Positions 7,591 through 16,423 of a stretch of 64,000 bases of DNA are shown here, piece after piece (within the stretch, counting starts at the first letter, position 1; each line of letters begins with the position of its first letter). A program made the translations under genes and the position numbers. The notes beneath the pieces were generated by a model. It saw only the letters and a program-made list of their open reading frames with translations. It had not been told where the DNA came from and did no database searches. This DNA is from Dyadobacter sp. CY347. Its GTDB lineage: Bacteria > Bacteroidota > Bacteroidia > Cytophagales > Spirosomataceae. The DNA lies in contig NZ_JAKFFT010000004.1 in the NCBI RefSeq assembly GCF_021502655.1, positions 992,001 to 1,056,000 on the forward strand, read 5' to 3'.

Positions 7591-7972
7591 TTGGATAATG
7601 TACATACGTCATCAGGATATCGGTAGCGGTGCGGAAAAGTTCATATCGGAATTTTTATAATGTTAAAATGTCGATAAAACCGTTCGTTCACCGGATAATG
7701 TAGAAATACTGTTTGATAAAAGGCTTTGTGAGGCATATTTCAGGCATTAGGTTGTAGAATAAGTGCGTTATTTGTGAATAACTAAATAGCATTTTGATCC
7801 GATTTAGTTATTTGGTCTCGTGTGGAGATATGAGCAAAGTGCAATTCGAGAGTTTTGGAAACCCCTGAATTGCCAGAAATCACCCCAAGCATTCGCCGGG
7901 TTGTCACAAAAAGAATTACAAAATTTTCGGCGTCGGCTACTTTCGTTGAGTAATTAAAAAAGTAACTCAACA
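7591..7972. other. 382-base intergenic region with overlapping dyads
   Basis: No gene is visible here. The region contains a perfect 11-bp inverted repeat (7777-7787 with 7802-7812), an overlapping 6-bp hairpin (7767-7772 with 7777-7782), and a 7-bp inverted repeat GTTGAGT/ACTCAAC (7945-7951 with 7965-7971) that ends just before the ATG of the next gene. It probably holds the promoter and leader of the choice-of-anchor A gene; no clear TAnnTTTG box stands out. Confidence 0.6.
7767..7812. repeat. Nested inverted repeats able to form two exclusive hairpins
   Basis: AATAACTAAAT at 7777-7787 pairs perfectly with ATTTAGTTATT at 7802-7812 across 14 bases. The same left arm also pairs, through AATAAC (7777-7782), with GTTATT at 7767-7772 across a 4-base loop. 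The two structures cannot form together. Arm length and spacer are the same as in the carH operator (11 bp and 14 bp), although the sequence differs. Confidence 0.6.
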
Positions 7973-10063
7973 ATGTCTGCCAAACTTTTACTCGTAATCC
8001 TTCTCGCATCTATTACACTGAATTTGAATGATGCCAGGGCACAAAGCCCAACCGCAGCCGCCAAGAGATTTAACATCTTTGTGAAAGGCGATGCAACTTT
8101 TATCTCCAATGAAACAGAAGGACCTGTTGCCATCGGCGGTAATCTGACCACTAATCAATATCAGATTAGTTTTAATAAAAACCACGGAGTGTTTTTTGTA
8201 GGCGGTGCGTCCATCGGACTGGCCGTAAGGGGCGGGGTGAAGCTTAATAGCGGAAGCCTGACCATAAACGGTGACAATTATCTGAAAATCGGACAATGTG
8301 CACCAACAGACGCCAATGCAGCAACTCCATTGCGTATCTGGTACAAGGATAACAACAATGCCGAATCCACGATCCGGATTACAGGAAGCACGGGAGGTTA
8401 CAGTGATACGCCAAACATTACAATCAATGCGAATGTAAATACGTGGTCTCCGAAAGTAAGTGATTCTCAGAATCCGATTTGTGAGAATGTTTTTGGAACA
8501 GCCAGCAATCAGATCGACATTGACGGGGCTTTTACAACTTTCATGAAGCGCTCGAACCAGTTGAGAGACATGAAAGACAACCTGGCTATCCGCGATCAAA
8601 ACGGGAATATTATCAAGGGAATGGAAACAGGGCCTTACCTGGATCCGTCGCAGATCGGTAACAACCCAAAAATCATTGTTGACCCAAACAAAATCAACGT
8701 TTTGACCGTTTCAGCAGCGGTTTGGGATCGAATTGGAAATACGAACATTGAAAACATCCCACAAGGACCACAATTGGGAGATGCGAGTTACACAGGCCCT
8801 TTTGCCTTGATCGTCAACATTATCGACTTCCCGACATTTGCAGCACCGAAGGGTAACAACCCCATCATCAACTTCCCAAGCGTAGGCGGATTGTCCGATC
8901 CACAAGGAAGCTACGTGATTTACAACTTCCCTGACGCGACTGACAAACTGGTGTTAGGAGGCAACACGCCGATCCATGGAACAATTTTCGCTCCATGCGC
9001 GAACCTGATCAAAGAAAACAACGGAAATATCAACGGGCAGATCATTGCAAAAAGCTTTGTACACACCCGCGACGAGGTTCATTTCTGGCCTTTTTTACCT
9101 TCCATTCCTGAGCCAGTCGAAAAAGCAATCGAAGTTACGGTTGTATCGAAATGCATCAACAACGCTCCATGGCTTGAATATACCATCACACCGAATTACC
9201 CATCAAACGGCGAAACGGCGAAAATTGAATGGATGAATGCTGGTGAAAGCATTATTCAGGAAAACAGTGACTTGCCATTGAAAGGCAGCATTTTATTCCC
9301 AGGCGCGGCTGTGGATGCGGACGGAATGGGAATGGCTTGGCCGGGTTGGGAAAAGGACGGTGACAAGTGGGTAGAAGTAGTAGATCGTTATTCATCAATC
9401 CTGGAAGAAGGCGCAAAGGTGAGGATAACCGTAACTCCTTGGAAGATCGTAGAAGTCTCATACCCAGCCTCTACACCTGACGGGAAATGTTTCACTAGCC
9501 CTCCGCCAACGGGAACATTGCCGGTAACTCTGGCCAGCTTCACAGCAAAAAATGAGAATTGCGATGTTCAATTGAAATGGGCAGTTACGGAAGCTACAAA
9601 TTTCTCACACTTCGTAGTGGAGCGCTCAACGGATGCAAAAAACTTTACCTCGCTGAACCGCATTAATTACAGCGCGACGCAGGATACATATGCATACAAT
9701 GACGCACCTTACAGCAGAGAATCAGCTCCTTCGAAATTTTATTACTATCGTCTGCAACAAGTAGATAATGATGAAACGTTTGAATACAGTGCAATCCGCG
9801 CCGTTGAAGCCGGGACTTGTGATGCTAGGCTTTCAGTAGATTTCTACCCGAACCCAACACAGGACGAAGTGACGGTAAAAAGTTTCTCGCCGGTTAAAAA
9901 ATTCGAAATTCTGACACTAAACGGAAAGCGTGTGTATCAGGCAACGCCAACCCAAAATCAAACAGAGCTCAAAGTGAATGTTCAGGCTTTTGCATCGGGC
10001 TTATACATTGTGAATGTTGTCAATGCAGAAGGCGCCTATTCGTCCAAGATCCTGAAAAAATAA
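7973..10063 (+). CDS. Secreted choice-of-anchor A domain protein with T9SS sorting domain
   Basis: A 696-residue exported protein. Residues 1-23 are a signal peptide ending in DARAQS. Residues about 30-360 form a choice-of-anchor A domain, rich in short beta strands (FVKGDATF, GPVAIGGNL, SLTINGDNY, and the later HGTIFAPCANL). This is a beta-helical ice-binding/adhesin-like fold found in Gram-positive and Bacteroidota surface proteins. After a proline-rich linker comes a fibronectin-like stretch (about 515-610, TLPVTLASFTAKNENCDVQLKW), then the T9SS type A sorting domain from FYPNPTQDEV (about 624) to ASGLYIVNV near the end. It is likely cell-surface or secreted. It stands alone and is followed by a strong terminator. 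Confidence 0.9.
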   Translation: MSAKLLLVILLASITLNLNDARAQSPTAAAKRFNIFVKGDATFISNETEGPVAIGGNLTTNQYQISFNKNHGVFFVGGASIGLAVRGGVKLNSGSLTINGDNYLKIGQCAPTDANAATPLRIWYKDNNNAESTIRITGSTGGYSDTPNITINANVNTWSPKVSDSQNPICENVFGTASNQIDIDGAFTTFMKRSNQLRDMKDNLAIRDQNGNIIKGMETGPYLDPSQIGNNPKIIVDPNKINVLTVSAAVWDRIGNTNIENIPQGPQLGDASYTGPFALIVNIIDFPTFAAPKGNNPIINFPSVGGLSDPQGSYVIYNFPDATDKLVLGGNTPIHGTIFAPCANLIKENNGNINGQIIAKSFVHTRDEVHFWPFLPSIPEPVEKAIEVTVVSKCINNAPWLEYTITPNYPSNGETAKIEWMNAGESIIQENSDLPLKGSILFPGAAVDADGMGMAWPGWEKDGDKWVEVVDRYSSILEEGAKVRITVTPWKIVEVSYPASTPDGKCFTSPPPTGTLPVTLASFTAKNENCDVQLKWAVTEATNFSHFVVERSTDAKNFTSLNRINYSATQDTYAYNDAPYSRESAPSKFYYYRLQQVDNDETFEYSAIRAVEAGTCDARLSVDFYPNPTQDEVTVKSFSPVKKFEILTLNGKRVYQATPTQNQTELKVNVQAFASGLYIVNVVNAEGAYSSKILKK

Positions 10064-10096
10064 AATTAGAGTTTATATAGCGTTATGTGATAACGA

Positions 10097-10130
10097 AAAG
10101 GCTGTCTCACTTTGAGGCAGCCTTTTTTTT
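10097..10130 (+). terminator. Rho-independent terminator after the choice-of-anchor A gene
   Basis: An 11-bp stem, AAGGCTGTCTC with GAGGCAGCCTT (one T-G pair), has a 4-base loop and is followed by a run of eight T. A small perfect hairpin, CGTTAT/ATAACG (10081-10095), lies just upstream. Confidence 0.9.
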
Positions 10131-10273
10131 GCGTCCGGGCTACGCGCTTCGCTTTCTGTTCTTCACAACCTTTCACGACCAATCCCTCAATAGCGCCAGC
10201 CGGAAAATCATCGGATTTTGAGGCTATAAACAAAAGCAATACCCTTATTGATTCATCTAACTTTTATGAACAA

Positions 10274-10711
10274 ATGAGATATCTGCTTGGCATATTCCTG
10301 GTTATTTGTCTTGTATGGATTTGTTCAAAATGCATTGGATATTCTTATAAAAAAGGAGTTTTCATACCCGGTGCGCTCACACCAGCAGGCTATCATGTGA
10401 GAGATCACAGGGTCTATTATTATGGTGGAATAATGAATGATTCGATCAAGGAGCTGATAGATGTCGATGCCGCAACATTTGAGATGGTACGGCTGGACAC
10501 CGACGTTCCCGGCTATGTAAGCAGTTCCTATTATGCCCGTGATCATAAACAAGTATACTATCGGGGATATACTGTTCCCTGCGCTGACCCTGCCTCGTTC
10601 AAAGCGACTGGGCAATATAGTGGCCAGGATAAAAACCATGTTTACGACCAAACACGGGTGCTCCCAAACGATCCGGAGAATGAAAATAAACCCGTTTTCC
10701 GCTCACCGTAA
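10274..10711 (+). CDS. DKNYY-like repeat protein with N-terminal membrane anchor
   Basis: A 145-residue protein starting at ATG 10274; the frame is open further upstream to 10112, but that part overlaps the terminator and looks non-coding. Residues about 3-20 are a hydrophobic anchor or signal (LLGIFLVICLVWICSK). The rest contains DKNYY-family units: DHRVYYYGG, then ADPASFKATG with YYARDHKQVYYRG and QDKNHVYDQ. The function of this family is unknown; members are predicted to be exported or periplasmic. A TAACTTTT about 10 bases upstream may be its -7 element. The neighbouring genes give no functional clue. Confidence 0.7.
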   Translation: MRYLLGIFLVICLVWICSKCIGYSYKKGVFIPGALTPAGYHVRDHRVYYYGGIMNDSIKELIDVDAATFEMVRLDTDVPGYVSSSYYARDHKQVYYRGYTVPCADPASFKATGQYSGQDKNHVYDQTRVLPNDPENENKPVFRSP

Positions 10712-10854
10712 ATCTCAACCCTTAAATAACTCAACCTCACCTCTGGCTCATTGAATTGCCATCCTCTGAGAATAAATGCAGATCATTAGGCTCAAATAAG
10801 GGCATTAACATCAGGCTATGCACATTTACTATCCGAAATAAAACAGATTAAACT

Positions 10855-11988
10855 ATGAAAAACAGGACTCTACACTTACACATTTGGGCTGGAAAGCAAC
10901 TCTATCGAAAGTTCAAGCCCGCTGTCGTCGCATTTGCGTTCCTATGCGCAGGCCAAAATGCTTTTTCACAAAACGTAGGCATAAATACAAATAACCCAGA
11001 TCCAAGCGCTTCGCTCGAAGTGGCAGGGGCAGATAAGGGATTGCTTATTCCAAGAATTGCTCTTCAATCGCTTACTGATAACGCGACGATTCCGAATCCG
11101 GCGACTGCTTTGCTTATTTATAATACGAATGCGGGGATCGGGAAGAGAGGATTTTTTTACAATTCCGGAACATCTGGCAATCCTGTTTGGAGTGAGGTAG
11201 GTGTAGGCACCGCGACATTGACTTTGCCGTTTTCGCAATTAGGCACGAACAGCGGCCCCTTATTTCTTATAAACAACAACGATGCAAATGCGGGAGCAAT
11301 TGCTATCAGCGGCCTTGCTGCAAACGCTGTTGGTGTAAGGGGAGCAACATTATCAGGAACAGGTGTCGTTGGGCACACAGCCTCCGGTGGAAAGGGTATC
11401 ACGGCTTCAGCAGCAAATGTAAATGGAACTGCACTAGAAGTAAATGGTAGAGTGCAGATCCACGGTCCAGGGCAAACAATTGGGGCAGGCAAAGTTCTTA
11501 CTTCTGATGATAATGGGTATGCAACTTGGCAGAATGCTGGTGTTAATGTCGCTTTTTCTGCAAGTGGAATTAAGGGAGGGGGGAGTGAGAAGTTGCCGCC
11601 TGGAATTTCAAAGGTTCCTTTTGCAGTGGAGGAGTATGATCTTGGGAATAATTATAGTGATGTAAATGCAGCGAATCATAGCACTTTCACTGCTCCTTTA
11701 AATGGGATTTATAGATTTGAAATGGCCCTGAACTTTAATGGGCAAATACAAGATCCGGGATTCAAGGCAGGCTTGGCACTAATTAGAACCAGAAACGGAG
11801 CTTCAACTCAAATCTCTGAGCTAGATGTGCAATTTGAAGCCAATGGGATAATTGCCTATTCTAGGACTTGTGAAGCGGTAATTGGGGACCAATTTCATAT
11901 TAACGTGTACATCTCAAAGGCAGGCGTTGAATTGTTTGTTCAACCCGACGCTAACTATTTTAGTGGCCACTTGGTTGCTAGAAAATAA
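10855..11988 (+). CDS. Secreted protein with C-terminal C1q/TNF-like domain
   Basis: A 377-residue exported protein. A long signal peptide ends near FSQNVGINTNNP (about residues 38-40). The next segment, SASLEVAGADKGLLIPRI and IPNPATALLIYNTN, is the common Bacteroidota entry to tail-fibre or adhesin-like proteins. A low-complexity Gly/Ala-rich middle (about 125-225) is followed by a jelly-roll domain (about 240-377): FSASGIKGGG, the ...YDLGNNYSDVN... strand, STFTAPLNGIYRFEMAL, and the last strand SGHLVAR. This pattern fits the C1q/TNF-like superfamily, which forms trimers. It is probably a surface or extracellular binding protein. No T9SS sorting domain is seen. Confidence 0.8.
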   Translation: MKNRTLHLHIWAGKQLYRKFKPAVVAFAFLCAGQNAFSQNVGINTNNPDPSASLEVAGADKGLLIPRIALQSLTDNATIPNPATALLIYNTNAGIGKRGFFYNSGTSGNPVWSEVGVGTATLTLPFSQLGTNSGPLFLINNNDANAGAIAISGLAANAVGVRGATLSGTGVVGHTASGGKGITASAANVNGTALEVNGRVQIHGPGQTIGAGKVLTSDDNGYATWQNAGVNVAFSASGIKGGGSEKLPPGISKVPFAVEEYDLGNNYSDVNAANHSTFTAPLNGIYRFEMALNFNGQIQDPGFKAGLALIRTRNGASTQISELDVQFEANGIIAYSRTCEAVIGDQFHINVYISKAGVELFVQPDANYFSGHLVARK

Positions 11989-12006
11989 GACGTTTAACAT
12001 CAATGA

Positions 12007-12288
12007 CTTCAAATATTTGATGAAATCTTACGCATTGATAAGGCTGCTTCGAATTTAAGTCTGGACAACAATGAGATTACTCGGCTTGACCTACGCATTG
12101 TTGATTCACCACATCAAAGTAGTGCTCCAACTTATAAAGTTGCGGTTCCTACTGCCTTTACCGATGAAATTGCGGCATTGCGCAAGGAATTGGAAGGCAT
12201 GCGGGAGATGGGTAAGCGGTTGGAGTTGCTGGAAGCGAGTGTTAATGGCGGAGCAAATTCCATTACAACTAAAACCGTTGCAAAATGA
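12007..12288 (+). pseudogene. Remnant of a coiled-coil/tail-fibre-like gene, 5' end lost
   Basis: The frame from 12007 to the TGA at 12286-12288 stays open for 93 codons and has protein-like composition: an LSLDNNEITRLDLRIVD stretch, then a coiled coil (IAALRKELEGMREMGKRLELLEA). There is no ATG before codon 62, and three in-frame stops (11986, 11995, 12004) separate it from the C1q-like gene. The stop overlaps the start of the next gene in an ATGA, an arrangement normally seen between two functional operon partners. I read it as the 3' end of a gene whose front was deleted. It could also be a short gene using a non-ATG start. Confidence 0.5.
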
Positions 12289-12998
12289 AGAGAATGATAA
12301 TTATCATAGGGATGGGTTTTGCCGGAACACTGGCCAACGCCCAATCCATTTCCCCATCCGGCATTTATGGTGCGTCTAACACTTCTGCCGGTGGCGGGGT
12401 GAGCGTAACCTGGGTTCTGGGAAGCTTGACGCCACAAGCAATGTCGGCGTTGCCTGTTAAACTTATTGACTTTAAATGTATGCTAACAGATGAACTAGTA
12501 GTTTCAGTCACTTGGAGCACTTCCGAGGAAACCAATAGCGACCATTTTGAAATCCAGCACAGCGTGAATGGTAAGTATTGGAGCGAGATTGGGCGGGTGA
12601 AGGCTGTTGGTGAGAGCAATGCGACAAGGACTTATTCATTTGAGCACAGCAGCCCGGTGAAGGGTGATAACCTTTACCGGCTGAAAATGGTGGATCAGGA
12701 TGGGACTTATGCGTATAGCCGAATGCGTAGCGTTCACTATGGAGGGGAAGGTGGCCTGACCTTTCATCCGAATCCGGTTGTGGACAAGCTTTCGATTACT
12801 GCCAGGGATTGGTCTTCATTGGAAAATCTGAAAATTATAAATGTATCAGGCGCGAAAGTCGCAGAATTCAATTACTTCCAACTAAGGGATATGCCTGGAA
12901 AGGAGATTGATTTTAAAAAATATCCTTCCGGCGTTTACATTATCAGCATTACTAGGAATGATGGAACTGTGCAGTCGGAGAAACTTATCAAAAATTAA
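12285..12998 (+). CDS. Exported protein with T9SS type A sorting domain
   Basis: A 237-residue protein with a signal peptide (MKRMIIIIGMGFAGTLANAQ). A short middle holds a fibronectin-like unit (about residues 60-150: LPVKLIDFKCMLTDELVVSVTWSTS with the DHFEIQHS and YRLKMVDQDG strands). The T9SS sorting domain runs from LTFHPNPVVDKLSI (about 158) to YPSGVYIISI and the terminal KLIKN. It resembles the C-terminal half of many gliding-bacteria surface proteins but is too short to carry an obvious enzyme. The start overlaps the stop of the upstream gene remnant. Confidence 0.85.
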   Translation: MKRMIIIIGMGFAGTLANAQSISPSGIYGASNTSAGGGVSVTWVLGSLTPQAMSALPVKLIDFKCMLTDELVVSVTWSTSEETNSDHFEIQHSVNGKYWSEIGRVKAVGESNATRTYSFEHSSPVKGDNLYRLKMVDQDGTYAYSRMRSVHYGGEGGLTFHPNPVVDKLSITARDWSSLENLKIINVSGAKVAEFNYFQLRDMPGKEIDFKKYPSGVYIISITRNDGTVQSEKLIKN

Positions 12999-13018
12999 GA
13001 AACCAACACCTAAACCCC

Positions 13019-14155
13019 ATGCACACAAAGGACATCGCAATCATAGGCGGCGGAATCGCAGGTTTGACCCTGGCCATCTGTCTGAAAGGTTCACGTTTTA
13101 AGTGCCATATATTTGAAAAAAAAGAGGAGTTCGAAGAGATTGATGCGGCAATAAGTATATTTCCCAATGCGCTACGTGTGCTGAAACAACTGGGGTTATT
13201 GCAGGAAGTGGTAGGAGTAGGAAGCGCTATCACAAGGATTTTTATGAAAACGGATCACGGCAAAATCCTCGCGCAAACGGAGCCACGCTACCAGCTTCCG
13301 GCCCTGGGAATGCTGCGGAAGGATTTGTATTCCATTTTACTGCACCACGCTGAGGGAACATTCTATCCTGGTTATGCATTGGACTCGTTTCAAAATATGC
13401 CTGACGGAAAGGTCAATCTCAGCTTCACAAATGGTGTATCCAAAATTTTTGATGCATTGATAGGCGCAGATGGGCTTAATTCAGTGGTAAGACAAGGCAT
13501 TATGGATGATGGAAAACCCGTTTTCCGGGGATACAACATCTGGCGCGGCATCGCAGAGTCCAACTCAGACATTCATTATGCAAGCGAAAGTTATGGAAAA
13601 GGAAAACGCGTAGGCATTGTTCCGATCCGAGACGGCCGATACGGCTGGTGGGCCACGATGAATGAAAAGTTTATGGTCGATGATGAGCCGGAAGGGACCA
13701 AACCAAAACTGCAAAGGCTGTTCGGTTATTGGCATCATCCCATTTCCGAATTAATTGCAAAAAGTGAATTTATTATCAAGGATAGCATCTCAGACAGGAT
13801 CCCCGTCAAGGGTTGGACCAAGGGGAATTGCACATTAATAGGCGACGCAGCACACCCGACTACACCCAATCTGGGTCAAGGCGGGTGTCTTGCTATTGAA
13901 GGAGCCTACTTGTTAGGAGAAATCATAAGGAAATATGGCATTACGGATACAACGTTTCAACTTTATGAATCGATTCAGTTTCCGCGGGCAAAAGCAATTG
14001 TTGAGGATAGCCTGATGTTAGGTAAACTAGGGCAGTTAGAAAATGGCATCGCCGTTTTCCTCAGGAACGCTGCCATGAACATAGCGCCGCCATCCATTAC
14101 GCTTAAAGTCATTGACAAATATTTTTTACAGGACGTAACGTCAATGAAGATCTGA
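13019..14155 (+). CDS. FAD-dependent monooxygenase (PHBH-fold, aromatic or terpenoid hydroxylase type)
   Basis: A 378-residue flavoprotein monooxygenase. It has the N-terminal GxGxxG motif in IAIIGGGIAGLTLA (about residues 6-19), the conserved DG motif in LIGADGLNSVVR (about 148-159), and the GD motif LIGDAAHPTTPNLGQGGCLAIE (about 275-296). These are the hallmarks of class A hydroxylases such as salicylate, urate and zeaxanthin-epoxidase types. The substrate is unknown. Its closeness to the carotenoid operon is suggestive only, since T9SS genes lie between. It stands alone between a T9SS gene and a convergent glycosyltransferase. Confidence 0.88.
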   Translation: MHTKDIAIIGGGIAGLTLAICLKGSRFKCHIFEKKEEFEEIDAAISIFPNALRVLKQLGLLQEVVGVGSAITRIFMKTDHGKILAQTEPRYQLPALGMLRKDLYSILLHHAEGTFYPGYALDSFQNMPDGKVNLSFTNGVSKIFDALIGADGLNSVVRQGIMDDGKPVFRGYNIWRGIAESNSDIHYASESYGKGKRVGIVPIRDGRYGWWATMNEKFMVDDEPEGTKPKLQRLFGYWHHPISELIAKSEFIIKDSISDRIPVKGWTKGNCTLIGDAAHPTTPNLGQGGCLAIEGAYLLGEIIRKYGITDTTFQLYESIQFPRAKAIVEDSLMLGKLGQLENGIAVFLRNAAMNIAPPSITLKVIDKYFLQDVTSMKI

Positions 14156-14247
14156 CTTTCAAATTATTTCCGAGTGTGCATTACTGGTGTTGTTTCTCAA
14201 GCTCAACTGTTCGTCGCCAAATGCCACTCACAAGGTGGTTTTTTGGT

Positions 14248-15399
14248 TTAAACCAACTTCCTTCCCTTCCACTCGTACTCCGGCTTCTGCGCTGCCAATC
14301 CGAAGAAACACACATAAAAAGGATAAATGATCTGCGTGATCGGAATGTAGAAAATTGATTTCTGCTTTTTAAGAAAAGTCAAAACAGATCCCAGGAAAAG
14401 CCATTCAGGTAAGCATTTGGCAGATAACAGGCTAAGGAAAAAGTAGCCGTCCACAAACCCCAACGCAAAGAGCAATCCACTGATTATCAATGAAATGTTA
14501 CAAGTGAAAATATAAATCGCCAGAATTAGCGGTGTTTTGCTTTGGTAATGTTTCCATTTGCTCGCCCAGCGCTTCCGCTGCCGAAAGAAAGCCTGCCAGT
14601 TATCATGCGCCTTTGTGGTAACAATCGCTCTCGGATCTTTGAGAAAATGAACGCTTTTCGGATATCTGGCCGCAATCTTATGCATCAGAAATTCATCGTC
14701 TCCCGACGCGATGTGCCGCACGCCTTCAAATCCACCAACTTCTATAAAAGCATTTTTCTCATAAGCCAGATTAGCACCGTTGCACAAAGAAGGATATCCG
14801 GCCGCAATGGCACTCGCACCACTGCCGATCAGGCTTGCGAATTCTACGGTTTGCAAATGATCTGTAACGGAATTTTCTTCTGAGAAAGTGACTGGCGCGC
14901 TGATCAATTTTGCGTTGGTTGCTGCATAACAAGCAGCAATAGACTGTAACCAGCCCGATTCTACGCGGCAATCGCCGTCTGTGGTTACGATGAGGTTTCC
15001 TTTTGCGCGGCCGATGGCTGTTTCGATCGCCCGCTTTTTGGGAGAACTGGTGTCAGTGTCGGGCAATGCGATGAGTTGCAGATTTACTTGTGATTTGGCG
15101 GCAAGTCCCTGAACAATGGCGCCGGTCCGGTCAGTGGAATTGTCGTCCATAATGAGGACTTCAAATTGTTCGTGCGGAAAATGTTGTTTGTCCAGATCAT
15201 TGAGCAAAAAACCAATGTTATCTGCCTCGTTACGCACGGGAACAATGACCGTAATGAAGATTCTTTTATCAAATTTAAAAACACCCGATGGCTTGTTCCG
15301 ATTCCAGAAAAAGGTAAGAATGAATGTAAAAACCGCATAACTCAAAATGACGAGCCAGAGTAGGGGGATAAGCCAGGAAAGAAGATAATGTTGTGTCAT
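14248..15399 (-). CDS. Membrane-associated family 2 glycosyltransferase
   Basis: A 383-residue GT2 enzyme. Hydrophobic segment at residues 8-32; GT-A domain about 48-280 with VIVPVRNEADNI, the DDNSTDRT nucleotide-binding acidic pair, TTDGDCRVESGW (DxD region) and the acceptor motif RQRKRWASKW (QxxRW-like). Two or three membrane spans follow at the C-terminus. It probably transfers a sugar from a nucleotide donor to a lipid or polymer at the inner membrane. The gene begins four bases after the flippase-like gene, so the two form an operon for one glycolipid or glycan step. The product is not identifiable. Confidence 0.9.
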   Translation of the reverse strand: MTQHYLLSWLIPLLWLVILSYAVFTFILTFFWNRNKPSGVFKFDKRIFITVIVPVRNEADNIGFLLNDLDKQHFPHEQFEVLIMDDNSTDRTGAIVQGLAAKSQVNLQLIALPDTDTSSPKKRAIETAIGRAKGNLIVTTDGDCRVESGWLQSIAACYAATNAKLISAPVTFSEENSVTDHLQTVEFASLIGSGASAIAAGYPSLCNGANLAYEKNAFIEVGGFEGVRHIASGDDEFLMHKIAARYPKSVHFLKDPRAIVTTKAHDNWQAFFRQRKRWASKWKHYQSKTPLILAIYIFTCNISLIISGLLFALGFVDGYFFLSLLSAKCLPEWLFLGSVLTFLKKQKSIFYIPITQIIYPFYVCFFGLAAQKPEYEWKGRKLV

Positions 15400-15403
15400 T
15401 GAG

Positions 15404-16423
15404 TTAATTGTGGGAGCTCGAAAATTTCATCTTACTCCATTTATATTTCCAGATCAGGAAAATTCCGATCAGGATGGGTCCGAGTACATTCAGTATCCAG
15501 ACCAGAAAAGTGGCCGCGATAATCTCTTCTGCGGGCAAATTGTATTGTTTAAAAACGAGTAATGCCGTAAACTCCCTCAATCCCAGATCGCCCAGCACAT
15601 TGATCGCCGGGATCAGTGTCTTGGCCAAAAAAATCAACGAAACCGCAGAGGCAAGTTCAAATGCAGGAACGGGAAAGTCGAAAAGGGATAAAGCGAGCAC
15701 AAACTGACTCAAAAACACAGCGTAGCGAAGCCCGCCGTATAATGCAGACAGATACAAATCCCATGCCGAGTAATTGCCAATGATGCGCAGATAGGCATGC
15801 GCTTTCTGAAAAACCGGCCTTTTAGGGTGCCAGTCCATGAGTGGCTTCCGGAGCCATACCACCATAATGCCGGAAATGATCACGACAGCAAGCAGCAAAT
15901 TGATCATTTGTTTGCTTTGCACTGACAGGTCGATTTTCTGCTGCAAATGAAACCAGCCAATCGCACCGGCAACGACGGAGATATAAAATTGAATGCCGTT
16001 AGAAACTATTGCTGCCCCAATGGCTTCCAAGCGCCGGTCGGATTTCAATGCGGCCACGCGACCGATTGTGTCGCCGAGCTGAGCCGGGGCCGCCACGCCA
16101 AATGCGAGGCCAGTCAATGTTCCCCGAAATGCGTCCCGGAAATTGATATCAACGACTTTTTTAGCAAGCTGCTGCCATTTCAGGCTTTCCAGCGCCCAGT
16201 TAACTGGCACAAGAATGAGCATTAAGAAGAGAATCGGGAGGTGATCTAGAACAAGAATATTCTGGAACACAGCGCCTACGTCGCCAATCCCTTTTTGCTC
16301 GTTCCGGAAAGTTTTATAGATGTAACTCAGGATCAGGAGCGTGACGATGAGCTTTCCGATCCAGAGCAGGCTTTGCAGTTTTCTTTTTTCTTTGGCAGTA
16401 GAGAGTTCCTTATCTTGCACCAT
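15404..16423 (-). CDS. Flippase-like integral membrane protein (UPF0104/lysylphosphatidylglycerol synthase TM family)
   Basis: A 339-residue polytopic protein with about seven or eight hydrophobic segments and the family's central motif ESLKWQQLAKK...GTLTGLAFGVAAPAQLGDTIGR (about residues 88-125). Relatives occur next to glycosyltransferases and are thought to help move or present lipid-linked substrates. I choose ATG 16423; a longer frame to 16483 would overlap ruvC by some 60 bases. The chosen start shares the bases CATG with the start of the divergent ruvC, so there is no intergenic space. It forms an operon with the downstream GT2 gene. Confidence 0.85.
   Translation of the reverse strand: MVQDKELSTAKEKRKLQSLLWIGKLIVTLLILSYIYKTFRNEQKGIGDVGAVFQNILVLDHLPILFLMLILVPVNWALESLKWQQLAKKVVDINFRDAFRGTLTGLAFGVAAPAQLGDTIGRVAALKSDRRLEAIGAAIVSNGIQFYISVVAGAIGWFHLQQKIDLSVQSKQMINLLLAVVIISGIMVVWLRKPLMDWHPKRPVFQKAHAYLRIIGNYSAWDLYLSALYGGLRYAVFLSQFVLALSLFDFPVPAFELASAVSLIFLAKTLIPAINVLGDLGLREFTALLVFKQYNLPAEEIIAATFLVWILNVLGPILIGIFLIWKYKWSKMKFSSSHN

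Noticed and set aside
10112..10273. Longer N-terminus for the DKNYY-like protein
   Set aside because: It would start inside the terminator of the previous gene and encodes low-quality sequence before a clear membrane anchor at 10274.
11989..12070. Readthrough or frameshift joining the C1q-like gene to the remnant
   Set aside because: Both are in the same frame, but three stops lie between, so a single sequencing error cannot join them.
14223..14247. Hairpin with T-run after the FAD monooxygenase gene
   Set aside because: The stem is only four base pairs (CCAC/GTGG); not convincing as a terminator.
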